Assembly: GCF_022829365.1 (NCBI RefSeq)
Contig: NZ_JAKSYJ010000225.1
Coordinates: forward strand, 47,431 to 111,430
Source: Methylobacterium sp. J-077
GTDB lineage: Bacteria; Pseudomonadota; Alphaproteobacteria; Rhizobiales; Beijerinckiaceae
Direction: 5' to 3'
Length of the DNA stretch: 64,000 nucleotides
In this document: in pieces, positions 56,183 through 64,000 of the stretch
How positions within the stretch are numbered: position 1 is the stretch's first letter
Layout: every line of letters begins with the position of its first letter
Position numbers and translations under genes: made by a program
The notes under the pieces: model-generated
What the model was told of the DNA's origin: nothing
What the model saw: only the letters and a program-made list of their open reading frames with translations
Database searches by the model: none

Positions 56183-57779
56183 CCGGTCCTCGGGTCAATC
56201 GATAGGCCTTGCCCTCTGGGCCAGAGCCGATGAGCGCGAACCCGTTCTCGTCCAGGAAGGTTTCGACCATCCGGTTCTTGGCGCTGGGGTGATAGCTCGC
56301 CCGCAGCGCCGTGTCGGCCTCTTCGTGGCAGACGTAGCGCAGGACTTGGCTCTCAATGCGGCGTCCGAGCGCCCGGCAGCTCATCAGGAACGTCTCGAGC
56401 ACGCCGCCCCGGACGATGGCGACGCCGACGATGCCCATATCGCCGAAGCGATCGACCACTCGAGCTGCGTAGACGCTGCCCTCACGCATCGCGGTGGCGA
56501 CCTCGTCCTCGGTGTAGCGCCGGGTGGTGAGGTTGAACTGGTTGGTCTTGTTGATGAGCTGCGCGACGCGCCGAAGCGCACCGAAATTGTTGCGGGTGAT
56601 GTGCAGGCGGATGTCCAAGGAAGCGAGGTACTCGTCCATGGAGGCAGCCGAGCGCTGCAGTTCCTGGCGCTGCGCCTCACCGCGATACTGCTCGGTCTTC
56701 GACAGGTCTTCCGCGGTGACGTTCCGGGCTCGCAGGGACGCGATCCCGTCGAGCAGGGTCAGCGCTTGCTCAGGTCGGGTCCGGTCGAAGAGGTGGCACT
56801 CGACGCCAGGCAGCCGAGCGCGGACCTCCTCGATCTCGAACGGGTTGTCGTCGAGGAAGATGAAGCTATCCAGGCCGAGATTGAGCGTCTCGGCGAGTTC
56901 GCGGATGTTGTCGCTCTTCTCGGACCAGTTGCTGCGATAGGCCACGAAGTCGTCGAGGCGCAGGGGCATCGCCCGCTGCTCGAACACCGAGCGGAAATCC
57001 GCGTCGTTGTTCTTCGTCACAGCGCAGAGCAGGATGCCGAGGCTCTTCAGGCGCAGCAGCTGCCGCTGGAGCTGGGTATGGACGATCCCGGGATAGTCGC
57101 TGTCGACCTCGAGGTTCTCGACGCCGTCCTCGCCGACGACGCCGCCCCACAGGGTGTTGTCGGCATCGACCACCACGACCTTGCGGCGCGCCCGCAGCCG
57201 GGCCGCGATCGCGTCGGCGTAGCGCTCGACAAGCGCGTCCACGGCGGCCGGGGCATAGGGCATCTGATAGAGGTAGCGATTGCGCTCGCGCAGCGCGTTG
57301 GCGAAGCCGAGATGGGCCAGGGCTCCCGCCGCATCGATGACGCTGACCCGCTCATTGGCGCGCGCGAGATCGAACAGTACCGTGTTGATGCGGGCCAAGG
57401 CATCCAGCTGCTCGTGGAGGTCGCTCTCGACCGACGAGACCGGCATGAACGGCACGGTGTTGAGGATGATCGTCCCGGACAGCCGCGCGAGCCGGGCCGA
57501 GACCAGCTCGGCCAGCGCCCGGGCGCGCGCGATCGCCGCCTCGTCCGGGGCGACATCGAAGAACCAGCGATGGTCGAGATGGACGACGAGCGTGTGGACC
57601 GATGCCGGCCCCGCCAGGACCTGCTCGATCTGCCCGATGGGGAAATACTCGCACGCGACTTCGGCGAGATCCGCAAGGCGGCCCGCCACCTTCCCGAACG
57701 GGTTGGTGACGACGTTTCCGACAAAGCCGAGCGAGAGAGCGCGAGCCGTGGTCATCCCCGATACCGGTCCCTGCGACAC
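56148..57779 (-). CDS. FkbH-like HAD-IIIC protein
   Basis: From a GTG at 57779 the protein is 543 residues; an ATG at 57755 is a credible alternative start. About 10-190 resembles the SGNH-like N-terminal part of FkbH proteins. The HAD core follows with VVVDADNTLWGGVVGEDG (Asp205, Asp207), AVTKNNDADF and FIFLDDNPFEIEEVR. FkbH enzymes dephosphorylate 1,3-bisphosphoglycerate and form glyceryl-S-ACP. Here the carrier-like and KAS III genes come next, as in minimal tetronate sets. It heads the six-gene acyl operon; the C-terminal acetyltransferase-like part (GVAIVRGGVLETFLMSCR) completes the family layout. Confidence 0.85.
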   Translation of the reverse strand: MSQGPVSGMTTARALSLGFVGNVVTNPFGKVAGRLADLAEVACEYFPIGQIEQVLAGPASVHTLVVHLDHRWFFDVAPDEAAIARARALAELVSARLARLSGTIILNTVPFMPVSSVESDLHEQLDALARINTVLFDLARANERVSVIDAAGALAHLGFANALRERNRYLYQMPYAPAAVDALVERYADAIAARLRARRKVVVVDADNTLWGGVVGEDGVENLEVDSDYPGIVHTQLQRQLLRLKSLGILLCAVTKNNDADFRSVFEQRAMPLRLDDFVAYRSNWSEKSDNIRELAETLNLGLDSFIFLDDNPFEIEEVRARLPGVECHLFDRTRPEQALTLLDGIASLRARNVTAEDLSKTEQYRGEAQRQELQRSAASMDEYLASLDIRLHITRNNFGALRRVAQLINKTNQFNLTTRRYTEDEVATAMREGSVYAARVVDRFGDMGIVGVAIVRGGVLETFLMSCRALGRRIESQVLRYVCHEEADTALRASYHPSAKNRMVETFLDENGFALIGSGPEGKAYRLTRGPDDTAYIHIVAE

Positions 57780-58004
57780 CCCAACGGATGCCTGCCCTCC
57801 GGCAATCGACCGGCCCCATCCTGACTATGCGAGCGCCGCCCTCTTGCGAGATCCGATATCATAAAGCAAGGGGCCGAGCCGGATCGTGGTCAGTCGCCGC
57901 TGCGCATCCAATCAGAGCCCAGCCTGCGTATCACCGGCCTGATGCAAGTGGACTGGGACCGGACCCTGACCCCGCCGGCCTGGCAGTCGACAAGGAGCTT
58001 CGCG
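57780..58004. promoter_or_regulatory. Divergent promoter region between FkbH operon and MaoC-SDR gene
   Basis: A 225-base spacer separates the start of the minus-strand acyl operon from the plus-strand MaoC-SDR gene, so both promoters must lie here. A short AT-rich run (GATATCATAAAG near 57855) is the best -10 candidate, but I cannot define the hexamers. The shared spacer supports co-expression of the two units. Confidence 0.35.
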
Positions 58005-59438
58005 ATGAATGGAACCGGCTCGGCCGCCGCCACGACAATGTCGCGAATCTGGTCCGAGAACCATCAGACCGCGTTCGCCCGGGCCACCGGCGACGTGAAC
58101 CCAATGCATATGGATGCTCAGGTGGCGCGGCGGACTCTCGCTGGCGGGCAGGCGGTCCACGGGGTTCACGCGGCTTTGTGGGCGCTCGATGCCTGCACCG
58201 ACGCCTACCCGCTCGAACGCTTGAGCGGGCTGCAGATGCGGTTCGAGCGCTTCGTGCTGGTCGGGGACCGCACCGAGATCGTGGTTCACGAAGCGGATGC
58301 AGGGCGCCTGCGTCTCTCCCTGTCGGTGGACGGTGTCCGTGCGGCGACGATCCAGGCGGCACTGGGGGAGGTGCGGCCGCGAGCCCAGCCCATCGCGGAC
58401 GCCCCCGAGGCGATCCCGCCGGAGCCGATCACCGTCGACCCTGCGACGATCGCCAGCGCGGCGGGGGCGTTCCGGCTCCCCGAGCCGGAGGCGATCACCG
58501 CACTGGCGCCGCGGCTGGCACGGGTCATCGGTTCCGCCCGGGTGTCGGCATTGGGTGGTCTGTCCACCCTGGTCGGCATGCTGGTTCCCGGCCTGCACTC
58601 GATCCTCTCGAAGATCGACGTGACGTTCACCGACGTAGCCGACGGATCGAGCCTCGCCTACGCGGTGAAGCGGTTCCAGCCGATGCTCCAGTCGGTGACG
58701 ACGCAGGCCAGCGGTCCGGGCCTCGACGCCCGGGTCGAGAGCTTCGTGCGCCCACGCCCGGTCGAGCAGGAGAGCTGGGCCGAACTCACGGCCCTGGTGC
58801 ACCCAGGAGAATTCTCGGCGGTGTCCGCCCTCATCGTCGGCGGATCGCGCGGCCTCGGCGCGGCGACGGCCAAGCTGCTGGCGGCGGGCGGCGGCGATGT
58901 CTGCATCACCTACGCCTCCGGCGCATCCGAGGCGGAGGCGGTCGCCCGCGAGATCCGAGACGGGGGCGGACGCTGTCAGGTCCGGCACTACGATGCCGCC
59001 CACCCGGTCGAGCCGCAGCTGTCATCAATCGCGATGACGCCGTCCCAGCTCTATCACTTCGCGACCCCGCGCATCTTCCGCCAGAAGCGGGCGCCGTTCG
59101 AGCCGGCCTGTTTTGAGGAGATGATGCGAGTCTACAACTACGCGTTCTACGATCTGAGCCAGTTCTGTCTCGGACGGGGCGGCCAATTGACGGCCTTCTA
59201 TCCCTCGACCACCGCCATCGACGACGCACCGCGCGATACCCTGGAGTACGTTATGGCGAAGACGGCCGGCGAGACCCTCGCCGCGACCATGGCCCGGACG
59301 ATCCCGAACCTGCGGACCGTGATCGAGCGGCTGCCCCGGGTGAAGACGGATCAGACCGCCACGATCTTTCCCGTGCCAGCCGCATCACCCGGGGCGCTGA
59401 TGTTGCCGATCATCCGGCGCCTACTATCGCAATCCTGA
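58005..59438 (+). CDS. MaoC-like hydratase fused to SDR-type domain
   Basis: AAGGAG sits 7 bases before the ATG at 58005, deciding the start; the product has 477 residues. An N-terminal hot-dog domain carries the hydratase motif GDVNPMHMD (Asp30, His35) and a GGQAVHGVHAAL helix. A second hot-dog-like unit (about 145-255) follows. From 275 a Rossmann fold has VGGSRGLGAATAK and, later, YPSTTAI and a Tyr-Lys pair in EYVMAK, so an SDR domain is fused at the C terminus. The combination could reduce and dehydrate an acyl thioester in one chain. It diverges from the FkbH operon and probably works with it. Confidence 0.82.
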   Translation: MNGTGSAAATTMSRIWSENHQTAFARATGDVNPMHMDAQVARRTLAGGQAVHGVHAALWALDACTDAYPLERLSGLQMRFERFVLVGDRTEIVVHEADAGRLRLSLSVDGVRAATIQAALGEVRPRAQPIADAPEAIPPEPITVDPATIASAAGAFRLPEPEAITALAPRLARVIGSARVSALGGLSTLVGMLVPGLHSILSKIDVTFTDVADGSSLAYAVKRFQPMLQSVTTQASGPGLDARVESFVRPRPVEQESWAELTALVHPGEFSAVSALIVGGSRGLGAATAKLLAAGGGDVCITYASGASEAEAVAREIRDGGGRCQVRHYDAAHPVEPQLSSIAMTPSQLYHFATPRIFRQKRAPFEPACFEEMMRVYNYAFYDLSQFCLGRGGQLTAFYPSTTAIDDAPRDTLEYVMAKTAGETLAATMARTIPNLRTVIERLPRVKTDQTATIFPVPAASPGALMLPIIRRLLSQS

Positions 59439-59473
59439 GACCTGCTGCATACGAGCGGCCCCAACTACGACGC

Positions 59474-59866
59474 TCAACGGGACGCCGCCCCCCCGGTTGA
59501 TGAGCTCGAAAGAGCCGCGCCCCCAGTAGCAGAACTCGACAGAGCGTCATTGCCACCTTGAACACCGGCGGTCCCCAGCGGATTGCCGCGCGTGTCGGTG
59601 GTCAGGTTCGGGTCCCTCTGGACCAGTCCGGGGGGCGCGGGGTCGAAGGGCTCGACCGGGTTGAAGACCTGCTGTCCACCCGCGAGGGGCTTCACGACAG
59701 TCTCGGGTCGGACAGAATCCGTGCACAGCCCCGTACAGATCGGCTCGACCAGATCGGTCTGCTGGCAGATCGGACGCATCACACCCCTGACGCAGGCACA
59801 CCGGCAGGCCGCCCAGCCCTCCGTGGGCAGTAGCAGGAGGGAGCAGAGCAAGAGGATCGACCGCAT
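59474..59866 (-). CDS. Small secreted Cys-rich hypothetical protein
   Basis: The ATG at 59866 (MRSILLLCSLLLLPTEGWAA) gives a clear signal peptide of about 19 residues, ending in a WAA-like cleavage site; a longer frame upstream has no such logic. The mature 110 residues have six cysteines near the N terminus (CRCACVRG, CQQ, CTGLC), perhaps disulfide-bonded, then a Pro-rich middle and a Ser/Gly-rich low-complexity tail. No family is recognised. Convergent with the MaoC-SDR gene. Likely periplasmic or exported. Confidence 0.62.
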   Translation of the reverse strand: MRSILLLCSLLLLPTEGWAACRCACVRGVMRPICQQTDLVEPICTGLCTDSVRPETVVKPLAGGQQVFNPVEPFDPAPPGLVQRDPNLTTDTRGNPLGTAGVQGGNDALSSSATGGAALSSSSTGGAASR

Positions 59867-60068
59867 GGCGCAGGGCCCTTGGTGACGCCGCTCCGAACGG
59901 GCGGCGGGGGTCATGGTAGCAGGCCAGCACGATGGCAGCGAGACACGGTTACGATCCTGAGCGACACCGCGAGGGCCTTCAAAGCAGAGCCTCAAACACG
60001 CCGTCGACGGCTCCAAGCGGTGCGAGCTTCAGCCCGGGGAGGGCTCCTCAGGGCTCTCCCCAGCTCGC

Positions 60069-60608
60069 TCACTCGGCAGCGGCCACATCGTGATGTGGAT
60101 CCTCGTCGTCCGATGCCGTGTCATCCTGGTCCGACTCGACATCGGTGTCGTCAGTCTCGTTCTCAGCCCCCTCGGCGGCGGTGAAGAAGTCGCCCTTCCG
60201 AACCGCTTCGCCCCCCGTCACCATCATGCTGAGATAGGTGTTGAGGGTGTTCGGGGCGACGTCGGGCAAGCGCTCGGCGATCTCCGCATGAGTCAATCCC
60301 TGTGGCCCCGCGCTACCGAGGAGGGCCTTCAGGCGTCCCTTGGCCGAGTTCGATCGTGGACCGCGAGCTCCGCGCCGCCCGCTGCGACCAGACGTGGCTT
60401 GATCCTCGCCCGACGATCGCGGATTGTCCGTTGCCCGAAGGATGGCCGTGTCCTTCAGCGGGACACCCTCCACGATCGCCGTCAGAGCGGCCTCCGCCGC
60501 CCGCAATTTTGTCAGTTCCGCCGAGATCCGGTCGTAATCGCTCTGAAGCGCAGCCTTCCTGGCGCGCACATCGACCAGAGCCTTCGTTAGGGTGTTGTCC
60601 TCAGCCAT
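60069..60608 (-). CDS. Hypothetical protein with coiled-coil and winged-helix-like region
   Basis: The 179-residue protein starts with a coiled coil (about 5-50: VRARKAALQSDYDRISAELT), has an Arg/Gly/Ser-rich linker, then a segment (about 95-140) with PQGLTHAEIAERLPDVAPNT, like a winged-helix DNA-binding fold. An acidic tail (about 145-179, Asp/Glu-rich) ends the protein. It may bind DNA, but no close family is recognised. It stands apart from the glycan genes. Confidence 0.6.
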   Translation of the reverse strand: MAEDNTLTKALVDVRARKAALQSDYDRISAELTKLRAAEAALTAIVEGVPLKDTAILRATDNPRSSGEDQATSGRSGRRGARGPRSNSAKGRLKALLGSAGPQGLTHAEIAERLPDVAPNTLNTYLSMMVTGGEAVRKGDFFTAAEGAENETDDTDVESDQDDTASDDEDPHHDVAAAE

Positions 60609-60963
60609 TGACGGGCCTCACTGCATACACTCGTTCGTGAGCGGTCATAGGTCATAGGACCCTGGAAGCGTCAACAGCTGATGGGTTTGGCGTTTGCGAA
60701 GCTGGATCGGTCGCTAAAGGCAACCCGAGTTGTGGGAAACGCATCGTCGGGCTTAGAGATCGTTGGAACACTTCCCTCGGATATGGCCGGCACTGGTGAC
60801 GTAGGCGCTTCTCGATAGACCAGATCTATACGGCTGTAATCAACTCTACCACGGATGCGCCGAACGGAACTCCTGACCATGATCCCAAGCCGCACCAAAC
60901 AGCTTATCGACACCAACTCCGTCGCGATCGCCCATACACTAAGCTAAATTTGCAGAGTCTTTC
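60609..60963. other. Divergent intergenic region
   Basis: About 350 bases between the minus-strand hypothetical gene and the plus-strand acyltransferase gene. GC drops towards the right. A minus-strand open frame of about 80 codons (60916-60671) has no resemblance to known proteins and is not taken as a gene. Confidence 0.4.
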
Positions 60964-61566
60964 ATGCCATTGAATATCGTCGACAAAGGAGAAAATAACG
61001 TTGTTGACATTGACCCGCGGGATCAGCACGACCAGGCAGGGAAAATATATATCAATGGCGACAATAATTATATACGCATAGGAAGGGGCTGCGTTTCCGA
61101 CAAAGATATGCACATCGTCATCGAGTCGAATTGCAAATTCGACATCGGCGACGACGTCCGACTCGGGATGGCGAATATCTATATCGGCCCGGGCTCGATG
61201 CTCCGCGTCGGCGACAGGACCGGCTTCACCGGGCTCGTCCATCTCAACCCGGTCGAGGCGAAGGCGATCGAGATCGGGGCGGATTGCTCGATCGCATCCG
61301 GGGTCTGGATGACGACGAGCGATTTCCACTCGATCATCAGCCGAAGCGGCGGCGCGCGACTGAACCCGGCCAAGCCGGTCCGCGTGGGAAACCATGTCTG
61401 GATCGCCAACCACGCGACGCTCCTCAAGGGCTCGACTATCGGCGACAACGCGATAATCGGGGCGCACGCGGTCGTCACGGGGGTCGTGCCGCCCCATTGC
61501 GTGGCCGCCGGCAACCCCGCGCGTATCGTGCGCGAGGATGTCACCTGGCGGTCGGACCTGATCTGA
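60964..61566 (+). CDS. Hexapeptide-repeat acyltransferase
   Basis: The 200 residues form a left-handed beta-helix throughout. About 20-100 has imperfect repeats (IYINGDNNYIRIGRGC, KFDIGDDVRLG, MLRVGDRTGF). About 115-125 holds TSDFHSI with the likely catalytic His, followed by NHVWIANHATLLKGSTIGDN and VAAGNPARIV, as in CysE/WcaF-like O-acetyltransferases. The first third is AT-richer than the rest, hinting at mixed ancestry. Acetylation of a glycan sugar is the likely job. Confidence 0.85.
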   Translation: MPLNIVDKGENNVVDIDPRDQHDQAGKIYINGDNNYIRIGRGCVSDKDMHIVIESNCKFDIGDDVRLGMANIYIGPGSMLRVGDRTGFTGLVHLNPVEAKAIEIGADCSIASGVWMTTSDFHSIISRSGGARLNPAKPVRVGNHVWIANHATLLKGSTIGDNAIIGAHAVVTGVVPPHCVAAGNPARIVREDVTWRSDLI

Positions 61567-61584
61567 CCGTCGGCGTCGCGACGG
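61567..61584. terminator. Hairpin right after acyltransferase stop
   Basis: CCGTCG, a six-base loop and CGACGG form a perfect six-pair stem starting one base after the stop codon. No T-run follows, so intrinsic termination is only possible. Confidence 0.3.
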
Positions 61585-61801
61585 CGGGGTAGGGTTCCTT
61601 ACTCCAGGACCTCATATTTACCGAGGACGCCAGTTCCGGTAGGGCGAGGGCCGGCGGCGAGCCGCTTGCTCGGCGTGACGCTCAGCCCTCGACGCAGCCC
61701 CCACAAAGACATGCTCATCCGAGCCACAGGCCCCGACACAGCCACCGGTGAAGCCCGCATGTCGGAGCACGTGCACCGGGCGGCGACGTGAGAGCCAGGC
61801 G

Positions 61802-64000
61802 TTGAAGATCCTCTACGGCCTCTATTATAGCTGGGTGGGTTCCGCCTTCGCGCGCTCGAGCAGCAACCCGCTGATCCGAATCGCGGCAAGCGGTGGCCTT
61901 CCCCCGGCGAGCGATATCGCGTCGGCGGCGGAGCAGATCACGGCGATGGAGCCGTATGTCGATGCCGGCTTCTACGCGAGCTGGTACGGCATCACGGTCG
62001 ATCCAGTGCGCGACTACCTCACGATCGGCTGGCGCGAAGGCCGGGATCCGCGACCGGATTTCTCCACCACCGACTACCTCGCCGCGCGGCCGTATCTGGC
62101 CAGGGCCGGGATCAACCCGTTCCTGCACTGGGTGACGGCGCAGCGCGCCAGGGGCGGCGCCCTGCCCAAGCCCGACACGCGGCAGGCCGAGCGCCTGGCC
62201 CGCCGACTCGTGGACGGGGCCTTCTACCTCGCCCACAACCCCGACCTGCAGGCGGCCGGCGTCGACCCGGTGGCCCATTACATGGCCTCCGGCTGGCGAG
62301 AGGGCCGCGAGCCGTCGCCGCATTTCGACACCTTGGCCTACTGCCTCACCCGGGGGATCTCGTACACGACCCAGAACCCGCTGGTGCACTACGTCCTGCA
62401 CGGCGGCCCGGCCCGGCCCGAGCGGGAGGATCTTGTCGCGCTCCACGCCGAGACGCTGGCGCCGTATTTCGACGCCGCCTATTGCCGGGAAAGATTGGAC
62501 GAGCGGGAAGCCCAGGAACTCTCCGAGGCCTCCGACGTGGAGCTGCTGCGGGCCTACGTGGATGGCGGCTGGCGGAGGATGCGCAGCCCGCGGCAAAATT
62601 TCGACCCGGCCGGCTTCGTGCAGGTGCGCGCCGGCAGCCGGGCGGTCATCGGCGACCCGTTCTTCCGCTATGTCGCCGAGACACTCCTGTCCGGCGGCAC
62701 GCCGTTCTCGGGCAAGGATCAGCCAAAGTTTCCTGCCGTGGACGAGGCCTGGTATCGGGCGACCTACCCGGACGCGCAGGGCTTGCCCCCCTACGTGCAC
62801 TTCTCGAAGGCCGGCTGGCGGGAGTTGCGCGATCCGGGCCCGGGCCGCCCGACCATCGACGCGCTGCTGCGCGTGTGCGGCCTACGCCCAGCGCGTCCTC
62901 CGATCGAGGATACCGTCTGGCTTGGCGAGTTCGGGCGCTCACCCGTCGACCGGGCGGCGTCGCTGGACCTGCAAGCGGGCTTGATCGCGCCCCATTTCGA
63001 CCACGCCTTCTACCGGCAGCGCTACGGCCTGGCGGAGGATGTCGACGCCGTCCGTGACTATTGCACCACCGGCTGGCGCCGGGGCCGCAACCCACGCATC
63101 GACTTCAACGGCTGGGCCTATCGCGCTCATCGCCCCTACGTCGAGGCGACGGGGATCGCCCCCTTCGTCCACCACCTCGCCACCGCGCTGCTCCGCGGTA
63201 CCGATCCCTCGGGTGACGCCTTCGATCCAGGCTACGGCACGCTACCGGCGGCGGAGGATGCGAACCTGCTGGAGCAGGCTCGGTTGATCGAGCCCTATTT
63301 CGACGCAGCCTGGTATCTGAAGCGCTATCCCGACACGCGCGGCTTCGAGAACGGCCCCGCCATCCACTTCCTGTCGCACGGTCAGGAGGAGGATCGCGAT
63401 CCGAGCAAGACCTTCTCGCCTCGCTTCTATCGCCGGGCCTACGGTCACTTGTTCGGGCCCGGCGAATCACCATTCCTGCACTACGTCCGCACCGGCCGCG
63501 CCGCCGGGCTGATGGGCTGCCCGGAGGATCTCGGCAGCTGGCCAGCCCTGGAGGCCCCCGAGCCGCGGGACTGGGACGGCCTGCCCCGCGCCCTGACCCT
63601 CGCCCAGGCCCGGGTCGTCGTGATCATGCCGGTCTACAAGGGCCGCGGCGAGACCCTGCGCGCCATCCATGCGTGCCTCTCGGCCCCGCAGACAACCCAG
63701 TTCACCCTGCTCGCGGTCAACGACCGGTCCCCCGATCCGGACCTCTCCGCGGACCTGAGAGACCTCGCCGGCCGCGGCCTGTTCCACCTGGTCGAGAACC
63801 CGGAAAACCTCGGCTTCGTCCGCTCGGTCAACCGCGGCCTGTCCCTGCGCCAGGGCCGGGCCGTGGTCCTGCTCAACTCCGACGCCCAGGTGTTCGGCGA
63901 CTGGCTCGACCGGCTGGTCGCCCACGCCGAGACCGCCGCGGCCGAGGGCCGCCCGCCGGTGGGCAGCGTCACGCCGCTGTCGAACAACGCCACGATCTGC
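61802..64000 (+). CDS. Large repeat-array protein with C-terminal GT2 domain (partial)
   Basis: A single frame runs open from about 61802 to the window edge, 733 codons, with no stop. The start is unsure: TTG at 61802 fits, and no in-frame ATG lies nearby. Up to about residue 600 it is an array of divergent repeats (VDAGFYASWYGITVDPVRDY, VDGAFYLAHNPDLQAAG with HYMASGWREGREP, FDAAWYLKRYPDTRG with HFLSHGQEEDR). From about 603 a GT2 domain begins (VVVIMPVYKGRGETLRAIHA, VNDRSPDPDL, ENPENLGFVRSVNRGL, LLNSDAQVF). The C terminus lies outside. It is the largest repeat carrier in the window, and the repeat copies are more diverged than in the 15362 gene. Confidence 0.8.
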   Translation, partial: MKILYGLYYSWVGSAFARSSSNPLIRIAASGGLPPASDIASAAEQITAMEPYVDAGFYASWYGITVDPVRDYLTIGWREGRDPRPDFSTTDYLAARPYLARAGINPFLHWVTAQRARGGALPKPDTRQAERLARRLVDGAFYLAHNPDLQAAGVDPVAHYMASGWREGREPSPHFDTLAYCLTRGISYTTQNPLVHYVLHGGPARPEREDLVALHAETLAPYFDAAYCRERLDEREAQELSEASDVELLRAYVDGGWRRMRSPRQNFDPAGFVQVRAGSRAVIGDPFFRYVAETLLSGGTPFSGKDQPKFPAVDEAWYRATYPDAQGLPPYVHFSKAGWRELRDPGPGRPTIDALLRVCGLRPARPPIEDTVWLGEFGRSPVDRAASLDLQAGLIAPHFDHAFYRQRYGLAEDVDAVRDYCTTGWRRGRNPRIDFNGWAYRAHRPYVEATGIAPFVHHLATALLRGTDPSGDAFDPGYGTLPAAEDANLLEQARLIEPYFDAAWYLKRYPDTRGFENGPAIHFLSHGQEEDRDPSKTFSPRFYRRAYGHLFGPGESPFLHYVRTGRAAGLMGCPEDLGSWPALEAPEPRDWDGLPRALTLAQARVVVIMPVYKGRGETLRAIHACLSAPQTTQFTLLAVNDRSPDPDLSADLRDLAGRGLFHLVENPENLGFVRSVNRGLSLRQGRAVVLLNSDAQVFGDWLDRLVAHAETAAAEGRPPVGSVTPLSNNATIC

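Noticed and set aside
55558..57824. Long plus-strand frames opposite the KAS III, carrier and FkbH genes
   Set aside because: They mirror genes with intact catalytic motifs and have typical antisense composition.
1..64000. CRISPR arrays, tRNA or rRNA genes, riboswitches
   Set aside because: Looked for regularly spaced direct repeats, cloverleaf-like segments and rRNA motifs; none was seen. The protein-level repeats are degenerate at DNA level and are not CRISPR.

Overview
The window is high-GC, densely coded DNA of alphaproteobacterial type. The best guess is Methylobacterium or Methylorubrum. The reasons are the GC level, the Rhizobiales-style CTAGAG palindromes at 4212 and 11660, and the paralogous GT61 and repeat-carrying glycosyltransferases. 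The genus is an inference; no marker gene is present. Nearly everything is surface-glycan biosynthesis: glycosyltransferases, nucleotide-sugar enzymes, sugar acylation and methylation enzymes, and small coiled-coil proteins. No polymerase, flippase, ABC exporter, outer-membrane channel or priming transferase was found, so export and initiation must be encoded elsewhere.

Layout. 1-18.9 kb (very high GC): tandem SGNH protein, double GT2, DedA, sugar epimerase, three GT61 paralogues around a NeuD-like acyltransferase and a DegT aminotransferase, and a 1172-residue protein joining repeats, an RgpF-like glycan domain and a HAD domain. 18.9-23.7 kb: a gene-poor, locally AT-rich scar with a frameshifted alpha/beta hydrolase and decayed IS630 sequences, one keeping both inverted repeats and TA flanks. 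23.7-27.6 kb (minus): a three-enzyme UDP-2-acetamido-2,6-dideoxy-L-hexose pathway plus a GST. 27.9-50.4 kb (moderately lower GC): a long array of GT2/GT4 enzymes, a UDP-uronate 4-epimerase, a UDP-GlcNAc-type 6-dehydrogenase, an AsnB-type amidotransferase, a methyltransferase and coiled-coil proteins, ending in a truncated, catalytically damaged GDP-mannose dehydratase. 50.7-53.1 kb: phage or island debris (HNH nuclease, broken DNA methylase). 53.2-59.4 kb: a compact acyl-ACP operon (FkbH, two carrier proteins, KAS III, ketoreductase, NeuD-like acyltransferase) divergent from a MaoC-SDR fusion. 59.5-64 kb: small secreted and hypothetical proteins, another hexapeptide acyltransferase, and a large repeat-plus-GT2 protein cut by the window edge.

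How the genes may work together. The sugar enzymes make activated L-hexosamine, hexuronate and probably amino sugars. The NeuD, hexapeptide and methyltransferase proteins decorate them, and the many GTs polymerise them. A degenerate module of about 40-50 residues (roughly FDxxWYLxxNPDVAxAGxxPLxHYLxxGxxEGR) recurs in seven proteins and is the strongest common thread. The acyl-ACP operon has the gene set expected for building an unusual acyl group, possibly glycerate-derived, and is the most likely source of undescribed chemistry.
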